Of a DNA stretch of 11,131 nt, positions 1-6,161 are shown piece by piece. This DNA comes from Victivallales bacterium (GTDB lineage: Bacteria; Verrucomicrobiota; Lentisphaeria; Victivallales; JAADHT01): positions 1-11,131 of the forward strand of contig JAFGFR010000013.1 in NCBI GenBank assembly GCA_016930955.1. Direction: 5' to 3'. Under the pieces are notes generated by a model. It was not told the origin of the DNA. It made no database searches and saw nothing but the letters and a program-made list of their open reading frames with translations. Each line of letters begins with the position of its first letter. The stretch's first letter is position 1. A program made the translations under genes and the position numbers.

Positions 1-415
1 AAGGACGGGGTGTATCGAAGTGGAGTCCATCCTTGCTTCGGGCGACGTAGCCCCGGACATCATTTCGCAAGGTAAGGAAATACTGCCCCTGGCAACGGAT
101 GAGTGACGGTTCACACAAGCCGCGGGGTTCCGGCACGGTCATTTCTGTGCCGTGTTCCAGATATTCCAGCCGGGAACCGTCGAATGCACAACACAATACC
201 GTTGCCGAACAGCGAACGTTCAAATCGTTCGAAATGTCCATGAAGTAGATGGGCAGCAAAATGTGTCCGTCATCAAGATCAAAACGTTGTGCGGTAAGTA
301 CCACCGTTGGCTGCGGATCCTCGTGCCCGGGGATCGCCCCCGCGCGCGCCTGAGCCCAGAACGTGCGGCCGTCAAATCCACTTCTCACAGCAACAGGCTC
401 GATGTCAGCAATCAT
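1..415 (-). CDS. Sialidase-like beta-propeller protein, N-terminal part (truncated by window edge)
   Basis: This gene reads leftward from an ATG at 415-413 and is open to the edge, so 138 codons are visible and the 3' part is missing. A Shine-Dalgarno sequence GGGAGG (430-425) lies 9 bases upstream, which fixes the start. No signal peptide is seen. Residues 100-118 read G-L-C-E-P-S-L...Y-F-L-T-L-R-N-D, followed by S-K-D-G-L-H-F (127-133), a partial Asp-box-like turn. That pattern (substrate-pocket E-P-S, then a strand, then R-N-D and S-x-D-G) is typical of sialidase-superfamily and related propeller glycosidases common in PVC bacteria. Substrate and catalytic class cannot be told from this fragment, so exo-alpha-sialidase is a fold-level guess. 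It lies 106 bases downstream of the URO-D-like gene on the same strand and may be co-transcribed with it. Its codon style matches that gene rather than the rest of the window. Confidence 0.75.
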   Translation of the reverse strand, partial: MIADIEPVAVRSGFDGRTFWAQARAGAIPGHEDPQPTVVLTAQRFDLDDGHILLPIYFMDISNDLNVRCSATVLCCAFDGSRLEYLEHGTEMTVPEPRGLCEPSLIRCQGQYFLTLRNDVRGYVARSKDGLHFDTPRP

Positions 416-470
416 AAATCTTCACCTCCCGCGATATTTTATTTTACCTTCCGCAAAGCGCTACAAATCT

Positions 471-511
471 GTCAGGAGTTTTTCCTGCGAGCCAAGAGTG
501 TAGCTCCTGAC
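471..511 (-). other. Inverted repeat between the URO-D-like and sialidase-like genes
   Basis: The arms GTCAGGAG (471-478) and CTCCTGAC (504-511) are a perfect 8-bp inverted repeat with a 25-base loop, starting 10 bases after the stop of the URO-D-like gene. No T-run follows on the minus strand, so it is not a classical intrinsic terminator. It could reduce read-through or stabilise an mRNA end between two co-transcribed genes. The function is inferred only from position. Confidence 0.35.
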
Positions 512-521
512 TGTGGTATTG

Positions 522-1763
522 TCACGGGCACCAGTGGCGGTCGACGGCTTCCTTGGCCAAGCGGATATAGTGACGGCCCCGCTCGAAATCACCGAAGATT
601 GTCCCTACCTCCCGTTGTGCAATCTCGAAGAGACAACCGCTTGCCGCCTCGCAGACCCCCTTGAAGTACGCGGTGATGGCCTTGTCGTTGAGCGGGCCGT
701 CACATGTCACAAATTCTGCACGTGGCTTGCAATAATAGACGATCCGGCCGCCACGCAAGTACTCACCAATGCGGGGTTCATCGTTGAAAGGGGAGACTGA
801 TAGTTTGCGCAGTTTGGGCCATTTTGAAAGATAGCCCGGCCAGATGGCATCGACACGTTCGCAACACCCGTATGAGAGCAGTCCGAAGCGATTGACCAAG
901 CGTTGCTGGTAGGGGAACACAAACTCTCCGAAGGCATCCGTCGAAACTGCTGTGGTTTCCTGAGACTCGAGGAAACCCCAACACTGTGTTGTGAGCGTTA
1001 CCCTGTCGGTCGGCAGTTCGTCGGTGAAGGCGAAGGATTCCTGAGCCAAGGGGCTCAGACCGTTTGTCGGAAGCAACAGCTTCTCGTCCTCAAGGAAGTC
1101 GTAGTACTGCTCATAGACCTTGGTGGCCATGTCCATGGCGTGATGCACGATGTCCGGGCAGTCGAACATCGCCATATAATAGGCTTCCATGCCCATCAGG
1201 TGGACCAATGGGTTTGTCATTGCCCCCGGCAGGCTGTCCATGACCATGCGAATCGGCAGGATGTCACCCAGCACGTCCTCCAGCATTTCGCGTCGCCGTG
1301 CGGTCCCTTCCCGGTCGACCCCGAACGACCCGCCACGTAGCTTGTCAATCTCGGAGGCCAGGTCACTGATGACGGGGTTGATATGAAACCCCTGGGCGTT
1401 TGGCCCCTCAGCGTGAGTGATGCTGGGGCTGATTCCGAAAGGACGGACATGGGTGTGCCAACCCATGTCGAACGTAGGCGATACAGGGGTGTCGTCGTCA
1501 AACAGCTCGCGTCCGGTCAAGGTGCCGAGAAGAGAAGCCTCGATACTGCGAGCCTGCTCACCCTCGCATTGCAGGCGGGGGGTAATCACCTCGTGGCGGA
1601 AGTTTCCGAATAGCAAACGGACAGGCGGAGATGCGCGTCGCCCCTCCGCCTGGGCACGCCACTTTTCCAGAATAATTCCATTCTGGGGAGAATTCGCATA
1701 GTCGAGTTGAATCTGCGCCAGCCGTCTCAGAATCTCTTGATCCCCTGCTGAAATAATTTCCAT
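522..1763 (-). CDS. URO-D (uroporphyrinogen decarboxylase) superfamily protein, not HemE
   Basis: A 413-residue protein. Residues in the middle and C-terminal half (V-M-D-S-L-P-G-A-M-T-N-P, then S-Y-G-C-C-E-R-V-D-A-I-W with C300/C301, and a late G-G-R-I-V-Y-Y) look like the URO-D/MtaA-type TIM barrel. The N-terminal arginine-rich motif of true HemE is absent and the protein is longer than the ~350 residues of HemE, so haem synthesis is unlikely. The Gly-Cys-Cys-Glu stretch sits where cobalamin-dependent methyltransferase relatives carry a metal-binding Cys, so a methyltransferase role is possible but unproven. The start is the ATG at 1763-1761: AAGGA (1775-1771) is 7 bases upstream, while a second AGGAG abuts the ATG and is too close. 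It is the first gene of a leftward pair with the sialidase-like gene. Arg is mostly CGN and I saw no ATA Ile codon, unlike the plus-strand genes. Confidence 0.8.
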   Translation of the reverse strand: MEIISAGDQEILRRLAQIQLDYANSPQNGIILEKWRAQAEGRRASPPVRLLFGNFRHEVITPRLQCEGEQARSIEASLLGTLTGRELFDDDTPVSPTFDMGWHTHVRPFGISPSITHAEGPNAQGFHINPVISDLASEIDKLRGGSFGVDREGTARRREMLEDVLGDILPIRMVMDSLPGAMTNPLVHLMGMEAYYMAMFDCPDIVHHAMDMATKVYEQYYDFLEDEKLLLPTNGLSPLAQESFAFTDELPTDRVTLTTQCWGFLESQETTAVSTDAFGEFVFPYQQRLVNRFGLLSYGCCERVDAIWPGYLSKWPKLRKLSVSPFNDEPRIGEYLRGGRIVYYCKPRAEFVTCDGPLNDKAITAYFKGVCEAASGCLFEIAQREVGTIFGDFERGRHYIRLAKEAVDRHWCP

Positions 1764-1790
1764 CTCCTAATCCTTATTTGCTGGTATTTA

Positions 1791-1807
1791 GAGCCAGTTT
1801 CAAAACT
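1791..1807 (-). repeat. Third, partial copy of the dispersed repeat (end sequence only)
   Basis: The plus-strand text GAGCCAGTTTCAAAACT differs by one base from the same end in the copy at 11045-11061, and by one base from the reverse complement of 4274-4290. The flanking bases toward 1808-1850 do not align with the other copies, so this is either a decayed or different subfamily member or a shared terminal motif. It falls inside the predicted 5' leader of the URO-D-like transcript. Confidence 0.5.
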
Positions 1808-1856
1808 CCGCGCTCCCGACGCAGTTCACGCGAAGCTCCAAAACTGACCCTGAAGT

Positions 1857-1884
1857 ATGATAGCATCAAGTCTTTTAAAAACAA
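1857..1884 (-). promoter_or_regulatory. Predicted sigma-70 promoter of the URO-D-like gene
   Basis: Read on the minus strand, a -35-like TTGTTT (1884-1879) is separated by 16 bases from TATCAT (1862-1857), which is preceded by TGC as an extended -10. Transcription would start near 1850 and give a leader of about 85 bases containing the repeat end at 1791-1807. The -10 matches the consensus at 5 of 6 positions. Confidence 0.5.
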
Positions 1885-2021
1885 ATTGAAGTGCGAAGCC
1901 CCGCAATCCCGGCGCATAGCCCCGTGTTCCCGGCAGAACGGCCGCGGGGTCCTGCCAGGTCGAACCTCCATCTCATTGCCGTCAGGAAGTGACCCTATGC
2001 CCAATTTGCGCATGTGGCGGG

Positions 2022-2049
2022 TTGATTTATTCCCCAAAGTGGCTAAGCT
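2022..2049 (+). promoter_or_regulatory. Weak promoter candidate for the VIT-like / PHP-like gene pair
   Basis: TTGATT (2022-2027) and TAAGCT (2044-2049) are 16 bases apart, with TATAGG overlapping at 2049-2054. The -10 match is poor (3 of 6), so this is only the best candidate in the region rather than a firm call. No better pair was seen closer to the start codon. Confidence 0.2.
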
Positions 2050-2116
2050 ATAGGTGCAAGGGAAAAGTGTCATGATGCTGTGGAACTCGGTCTCGGTACG
2101 CTCAAGTCAGTAAATT

Positions 2117-2123
2117 GAAGAGG
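2117..2123 (+). promoter_or_regulatory. Ribosome binding site that sets the VIT-like start
   Basis: GAAGAGG lies 6 bases before the ATG at 2130. An in-frame TTG at 2115 overlaps this site and therefore cannot be the start it serves, so the shorter reading is preferred. Confidence 0.6.
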
Positions 2124-2129
2124 TCTTTT

Positions 2130-2603
2130 ATGCTTAAATCCTTGACGACAGGTCTGACGTTCGGCATTACGTCCGCGGTGATAACGACTCTAGGTCTGAT
2201 GACGGGGCTGCATTCCGGGACTCACTCGAGGGTTGCGGTCCTTGGTGGTATTCTGGCGATAGCGATAGCGGACTCGTTTTCCGACGCTCTGGGGATACAT
2301 ATCTCCGAGGAGGCGGAGGACGTGCATACACCTGGCCAGATATGGACGGCAACAGTCTCGACATTCTTGACTAAACTTGTCTTCGCGCTTTTATTTGCCA
2401 TACCGGTATTTCTGCTGCCGTTGGAAAATGCGGTCATAGTTTGCCTATGCTGGGGTCTGACTTTGCTGGGGGTACTGAGCTATGTGATTGCCAGAAAGCA
2501 GAAGAGGAATCCCTTCCCGATAATATGCGAGCACATTTTAATCGCCTTGGTGGTTATCTTTCTCTCGCATGTGGTTGGGAAGTGGATCTCGGGGATGGAT
2601 TAG
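2130..2603 (+). CDS. Small VIT1/CCC1-like integral membrane protein
   Basis: A 157-residue, very hydrophobic protein with about four to five membrane segments. The N-terminal half (F-G-I-T-S-A-V-I-T-T-L-G-L-M-T-G, then a Gly-rich helix and D-S-F-S-D-A-L-G-I-H-I-S-E-E-A-E) resembles the first two helices and the acidic cytosolic linker of VIT1/CCC1 iron/manganese transporters, in which acidic residues bind metal. It is shorter than typical VIT proteins (about 220-370 residues) and lacks their long metal-binding domain, so transport of a divalent metal is only a family-level suggestion. The next gene begins 14 bases after its stop, suggesting co-transcription. It uses ATA and AGG codons freely, like the genes to its right. 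Confidence 0.7.
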   Translation: MLKSLTTGLTFGITSAVITTLGLMTGLHSGTHSRVAVLGGILAIAIADSFSDALGIHISEEAEDVHTPGQIWTATVSTFLTKLVFALLFAIPVFLLPLENAVIVCLCWGLTLLGVLSYVIARKQKRNPFPIICEHILIALVVIFLSHVVGKWISGMD

Positions 2604-2617
2604 GTGAAAGGAGGGGT

Positions 2618-4303
2618 ATGAGACATTCTGTCTGCATGCGGCGTTTTTTTTTCTTTGCTGGGGCGTTGTTTTTTGTGCTGTCCTCTTTTGGCGGAGAGGA
2701 CACATATGAGGGGGTCAGGTGGTACAGGGGAATAGTGCGTGTCAACACTGATGTCAGCTCGGGGACGAGGACTATCGAGGAGGTCGCGGGATTGGCGCAG
2801 GAGACGGGGTTGGATTTCGTGGTGTTCAGCGACCAGCTTCTTGTCAGATGCGAGTACGGGATCCCGCCTTTCCGCAGGGTCTTCAAGATACATTCGAGCA
2901 GGCCTTCTGTTTTGTCCCACGGGGTCGGTGAGTATCTGTCACGCATATCTTTGTTGAGGGATGCATATCCTGGGATGGTGTTCATCCCCGGCGCGGACAT
3001 CGCGCCTCACTACTACTGGCACGGGGTTCCCTTTTCAGGTGATTTCGAGAGCCGCCGTTTTAGCCAGCAGCTTACGGTTTTCGGGCCGGCAGAGCCGTGT
3101 TTCTACGAGGGCATCCCTGTGATCCACAACGAAGCAGTGTCGTTTTCCATCGGGGAGTTTCTCAAGTTTCTTCCGTTGCTTCTGACGGTTTGGGGGCTTT
3201 TTCTTTTGAAGTTCGGCGGTGGCGAGCCCTACCGTGACTTGCAGGGCAACTCCTTCAGTTTCAGGCCGGTGCTGGGGAGGCGGATTTTTGGCTGTCTGCT
3301 TGCGGCTCTCGGCGTGGTGTGGACCTTGGACAACCGCCCTTTTTCCATAGGATCGCCGTTCGGCCAGTACGCGGATCATGGGAGTGCACCCTACCAGCAT
3401 GTGATTGACCATGTGCGGATCCAAGAGCCTGACGCGGCTGTGTTCTGGTCGGCACCCGAGGCGGAGATGAGGATCGTGGTCGAAGGGGTGCAGATGCACT
3501 CGCTGCCCTATCTTGACGACGTGGCGCGCTCACGTGGGCATAACGGGTTCGCCGGCATCTATGGGGATGCCTACACTGCGCATCAGCCTGGAGGTCTTTG
3601 GGACAAAATGCTGCTGGAGTACTGTTCGGGTGAAAGGTCGGAGAGGCCGGTGGTGATAGGCGAGCTGGACTATCACGGCCACGACCGCGGGATTGACGTG
3701 ATCCAGACGGTTGTGCAGACAGATGACTTCAGTGTCGCAGGGATAGTGGCGGCCATACGTCATGGCAGGTCCTATGCGCTGTCAAAACCTGGGGCAGGCG
3801 TGTTGAACATACACGAGGCCGTGCTTGTCCTTGGTGACCGCCGCGCGTCGCTTGGTGAGACGCTTTTGGTGGCCGGTGACGCTTCCGAAGGCGGGATGGT
3901 CTTGAGAATCCGGGGGGAGATAGAGTCTTGCGAGGAGTCTTTGCCTCCTGCTGACCTTACGGTGGTGGGGAACGGGGAGGGGGTGTATTTCAAGAGATTC
4001 CATGAGGCCGGGTTCGCCCTTGAGATACCTTTGTTGTTAGATTCTTGCGAGATCCGCAAAGGCTATGTCAGGTTCTGGATTGACTGCGGCAATGTCGGCA
4101 GGGTGATGTCGAATCCGATTTTTTATGCTCCAGAGCCTTTTGGCGCGAATGCCGCGCCGGAGCGGTCGGGACAGACCAAGCAGGTATGCCAGCTTCCGCA
4201 TAGGCGTGGCCTCGCATCCAAAATGGCAAGCCGCGCCTGTCCGCGTGCGACGCACAGGCAGGCGGCCATGGATAGTGTTGAAACTGGCTCCCCAAGGATG
4301 TGA
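2618..4303 (+). CDS. Exported, membrane-anchored PHP-like protein with degenerate metal site
   Basis: A 561-residue protein. The start ATG at 2618 follows AAAGGAGG (2607-2614); the longer open frame upstream overlaps the previous gene and is rejected. Residues 1-28 form a signal peptide or anchor (M-R-R-F-F-F-F-A-G-A-L-F-F). Two further hydrophobic helices lie at about 182-200 and 223-239. Between and after them are PHP-like segments: R-G-I-V-R-V-N-T-D with I-E-E-V-A...G-L-D-F-V-V-F-S-D-Q, then I-P-G-A-D-I, W-S-A-P-E-A, G-E-L-D-Y-H and G-R-S-Y-A. In active PHP proteins the first reads H-x-H-T, the second T-D-H and the fourth H-P-E, so several metal ligands are replaced here. Hydrolase activity is therefore doubtful. 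About residues 522-557 are encoded by a dispersed repeat, so the natural C-terminus was probably different. A T9 run at 2644-2652 lies within the signal-peptide codons. Confidence 0.75.
   Translation: MRHSVCMRRFFFFAGALFFVLSSFGGEDTYEGVRWYRGIVRVNTDVSSGTRTIEEVAGLAQETGLDFVVFSDQLLVRCEYGIPPFRRVFKIHSSRPSVLSHGVGEYLSRISLLRDAYPGMVFIPGADIAPHYYWHGVPFSGDFESRRFSQQLTVFGPAEPCFYEGIPVIHNEAVSFSIGEFLKFLPLLLTVWGLFLLKFGGGEPYRDLQGNSFSFRPVLGRRIFGCLLAALGVVWTLDNRPFSIGSPFGQYADHGSAPYQHVIDHVRIQEPDAAVFWSAPEAEMRIVVEGVQMHSLPYLDDVARSRGHNGFAGIYGDAYTAHQPGGLWDKMLLEYCSGERSERPVVIGELDYHGHDRGIDVIQTVVQTDDFSVAGIVAAIRHGRSYALSKPGAGVLNIHEAVLVLGDRRASLGETLLVAGDASEGGMVLRIRGEIESCEESLPPADLTVVGNGEGVYFKRFHEAGFALEIPLLLDSCEIRKGYVRFWIDCGNVGRVMSNPIFYAPEPFGANAAPERSGQTKQVCQLPHRRGLASKMASRACPRATHRQAAMDSVETGSPRM
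4182..4290 (+). repeat. Dispersed repeat, copy A (with central palindromic insertion)
   Basis: This copy aligns with the reverse complement of 11045-11126. The shared 82 bases match at 73 positions by hand count, including a 22-base identical block at 4203-4224. Copy A carries 27 extra bases (about 4237-4263) that sit in a hairpin: GCCTGT (4235-4240) pairs with ACAGGC (4254-4259). An outer stem CGTGGCC (4205-4211) pairs with GGCCATG (4264-4270) through one G-T (G-U in RNA) pair; copy B has the fully paired form. No terminal inverted repeats or target duplication were seen. It overlaps the 3' end of the PHP-like gene. Sequence just upstream (4150-4181) may belong to a longer unit. Confidence 0.85.
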
Positions 4304-4331
4304 GGTGGCGGCATACCCGGAGTTTTGGGGC

Positions 4332-4360
4332 TTGCAGAGCAGTGTCAGACGTGCTAGATT
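4332..4360 (+). promoter_or_regulatory. Predicted promoter of the skp-lpxD cluster
   Basis: TTGCAG (4332-4337), a 17-base spacer, and TAGATT (4355-4360) preceded by TGC (extended -10). Transcription would start near 4367 and leave a leader of about 90 bases before the chosen skp start. A similar TTGCGG...TGCTAG arrangement occurs before the TPR gene. Confidence 0.45.
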
Positions 4361-4458
4361 CCGAGTATGTTGCAGGAGTTGTTTTTCATTTTGTGGGTCA
4401 ATCGGGGAGCAGTGTTCACCCCGTGAATAAAAAAAGTAACTTTATCGGAAATATTGTC

Positions 4459-5049
4459 ATGAAGATTTCAAGTCCATCCTTTCGGGTCGTCGGGGCGCTG
4501 ATGTTGTTTCTGCTGCCCTTTGCGGCATGGTCGCAGCAGAGCGGGAAAATTGCCGTTGTCGATATGGAGAAGCTGTTCAAGGGCTATCACAAGACTGCTG
4601 TGAACAGCGCCAAGTTCAACAAGCAGGCGGAGGTGTTCAAGGAGTATGCCGACAAGCTTGCTGCGTCGCAGCTCAAGTTGGAGGAGGAGTTCAGGGTTTT
4701 GCGCGATGCCTCGCAGAACATTGCGCTTTCTGAGGTCGAGCGCGAGAACAAACGTCTGGCGGCGAGGGACAAGTACCGCCAGCTCGAGGCAAAGCAGGCC
4801 GAGCTTCAACAATACGACAAGGACAAGAGCGAGCAGCTCAAGGAGGAGTACGAGAAGATGCGCAAGGACCTGCTGACCGACATAAGGAAAAGCATTGCGA
4901 AATACGCTAAGCAGGAGGGTTATGTGATGGTTTTCGACTCGTCGGGGAACACGGCCAACGACATTCCGATAATATGTTTCTACCAGCCGGAGATGGACAT
5001 CACGGATGTGGTGCTGGAGATAATCAACGAAGGAGCTAAGGCACAGTGA
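4459..5049 (+). CDS. skp: Skp/OmpH-family periplasmic chaperone
   Basis: Skp binds unfolded outer-membrane proteins in the periplasm and hands them to the BAM complex; it acts as a trimer with coiled-coil arms. This 196-residue protein has a signal peptide (M-K-I-S-S-P-S-F-R, then a hydrophobic core, cleavage near A-W-S/Q-Q at about 23), then the family opening G-K-I-A-V-V-D-M-E-K-L-F at about 27-38, a long charged coiled coil (about 45-150), and a C-terminal strand region Y-V-M-V-F-D-S-S-G. Length and order fit the family. The start is uncertain: the ATG at 4459 has only a weak GGAA 8 bases upstream, and an in-frame GTG at 4423 would add 12 residues. ATG is chosen because it gives a compact signal peptide. 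The stop overlaps the lpxD start by 3 bases (GTGA). Confidence 0.9.
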   Translation: MKISSPSFRVVGALMLFLLPFAAWSQQSGKIAVVDMEKLFKGYHKTAVNSAKFNKQAEVFKEYADKLAASQLKLEEEFRVLRDASQNIALSEVERENKRLAARDKYRQLEAKQAELQQYDKDKSEQLKEEYEKMRKDLLTDIRKSIAKYAKQEGYVMVFDSSGNTANDIPIICFYQPEMDITDVVLEIINEGAKAQ

Positions 5050-6080
5050 TCAGCAAGACGTTCAGCCTGGGAGAGATAGCGGACAAGGTCGGCGGGGAGG
5101 TGTTGGGGGATGGCGGGTGCATGATATGCGGCATAGCTTCCATAGACGAGGCCTCGGCGGGTCAGATATCGTTTGTGGGCAATAAGAAATACGCTGCCAT
5201 GGTGGCTGCGAGCGGGGCCTCGGCGGTGATTGTCGGCAGGGATTTCGACGTGTCTGCCGCAGGTTCTTGCTCGCTTGTGGTGTGCGACAGGCCCAACACT
5301 GCCTTTGCAACTGTGGTTTCGCTCTTCGCCCCTCCTGCTGTGGCGTTCCAGCCGGGTGTGCATCCTTCTGCAGTGGTATCGGAGTCTGCGGTTGTTGGCG
5401 ATGGCTGCCATGTCGGTGCTTGTGCTGTTATTGGTGACAGGACGGTTGTTGGAGACAAGACTGTGGTTGGCGCTGGCACGGTGTTGGGCAGCGATGTCGT
5501 CATAGGCCGTGGCTGTCTTCTTTACCCGAACGTCTCGATAAGGGAGAGGTGCGTTGTGGGGGATCGTGTGATAGTCCATTGCGGGACGGTGATAGGCAGC
5601 GACGGTTTCGGATTCGAGGCGGGGCCGGAGGGGATTGTTAAAATACCTCAAGTGGGCATAGTTCAGGTGGACGATGATGTGGAGATAGGCGCGAACTGCA
5701 CGATTGACCGTGCCAGATTCGGCAGGACATGGCTGAAGCGTGGCGTTAAGATAGACAATCTTGTGCAGGTGGCCCACAATGTCGAGGTTGGGGAATTTTC
5801 GATGCTGATAGGGCAGTCCGGTGTTGCTGGCAGTGCGAAGATCGGGCGCGGGGTGATTGTGGCGGCGCAGGCGGGGGTCAACGGGCATATCAGGATAGGC
5901 GACGGCGCGCAGGTTGCCGGGACATCTGGAGTTCTGAAGGATCTTCCGCCAGGAGCCAGGGTGGCGGGAACGCCTGCAGAACCCCAGAAGGAGTTCATGA
6001 CCCGTTTTCTGCTTCCCAAGACCGTGGAGAAGCTCCGCGACAGGGTGGCGGCGCTGGAGAAGATCATCAGGGAAAGTTAA
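5046..6080 (+). CDS. lpxD: UDP-3-O-acylglucosamine N-acyltransferase LpxD
   Basis: LpxD transfers a hydroxyacyl chain from acyl-ACP to the 2-amino group of UDP-3-O-acyl-glucosamine, the third step of lipid A synthesis, in the cytoplasm at the inner membrane. The 344 residues show the N-terminal uridine-binding domain (1-100), a left-handed beta-helix of hexapeptide repeats (about 108-310; many I/V-G-x-G/D-x-x-I/V units), the active-site region K-I-D-N-L-V-Q-V-A-H-N-V with catalytic His at 244, and a C-terminal helix (about 320-344). Length is normal. The GTG start at 5046 overlaps the skp stop and has AGGAG at 5031-5035, so translation is probably coupled. Skp-LpxD adjacency is a conserved envelope-biogenesis arrangement in many diderms; fabZ and lpxA, often next in line, do not follow here. 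Confidence 0.95.
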   Translation: MISKTFSLGEIADKVGGEVLGDGGCMICGIASIDEASAGQISFVGNKKYAAMVAASGASAVIVGRDFDVSAAGSCSLVVCDRPNTAFATVVSLFAPPAVAFQPGVHPSAVVSESAVVGDGCHVGACAVIGDRTVVGDKTVVGAGTVLGSDVVIGRGCLLYPNVSIRERCVVGDRVIVHCGTVIGSDGFGFEAGPEGIVKIPQVGIVQVDDDVEIGANCTIDRARFGRTWLKRGVKIDNLVQVAHNVEVGEFSMLIGQSGVAGSAKIGRGVIVAAQAGVNGHIRIGDGAQVAGTSGVLKDLPPGARVAGTPAEPQKEFMTRFLLPKTVEKLRDRVAALEKIIRES

Positions 6081-6084
6081 TGAC

Positions 6085-6131
6085 GCCGCAAATGCTGGGG
6101 ATAAGTTGATGCTCTTCCCCGGGTTTGCGGC
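6085..6131 (+). other. Inverted repeat after lpxD (possible attenuator or terminator)
   Basis: GCCGCAAA (6085-6092) and TTTGCGGC (6124-6131) are perfect 8-bp arms starting 5 bases after the lpxD stop. A second pair, GGGGA (6097-6101) and TCCCC (6116-6120), nests inside, giving a two-part hairpin. No T-run follows, so it is a poor intrinsic terminator. Its right arm overlaps the putative -35 of the promoter for the TPR gene, so folding or a bound protein could couple termination and initiation. Confidence 0.4.
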
Positions 6132-6152
6132 TGTCGGGAATTGTGCTAGGAG
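6125..6152 (+). promoter_or_regulatory. Weak promoter candidate for the TPR-mutL-DUF2459 genes
   Basis: TTGCGG (6125-6130), a 16-base spacer, and TAGGAG (6147-6152) preceded by TGC. It resembles the promoter before skp (TTGCAG...TGCTAG), which is the main reason for noting it; the -10 itself is poor, and the same bases include the AGGAG that probably serves as ribosome site for the ATG at 6162. Confidence 0.25.
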
Positions 6153-6161
6153 TGTGGCAGC

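Larger units (their letters stand above)
1764..2129. other. Divergent intergenic region (366 bases)
   Basis: The region lies between the minus-strand URO-D-like gene and the plus-strand VIT-like gene. It holds a convincing minus-strand promoter (1857-1884), a 17-base repeat-family end (1791-1807), and a GC-rich block around 1915-1965 with several short inverted repeats (for example GGCAG 1932-1936 with CTGCC 1952-1956). A weak plus-strand promoter candidate is near 2022-2049. Open frames of 91 (plus) and 99 (minus) codons cross it, but neither has a convincing ribosome site or a recognisable domain, so I do not call them genes. Confidence 0.6.

Noticed and set aside
152..664. 170-codon plus-strand open frame at the left end
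   Set aside because: It lies antisense to the sialidase-like and URO-D-like genes and crosses the gap between them; no domain and no good ribosome site.
1774..2073. 91- and 99-codon open frames in the divergent region
   Set aside because: No ribosome site, no known domain, and the region is better explained as promoter, repeat end and short inverted repeats.
2441..2617. 59-codon N-terminal extension of the PHP-like gene
   Set aside because: It overlaps the VIT-like coding region in another frame; a good ribosome site and signal peptide mark the start at 2618.
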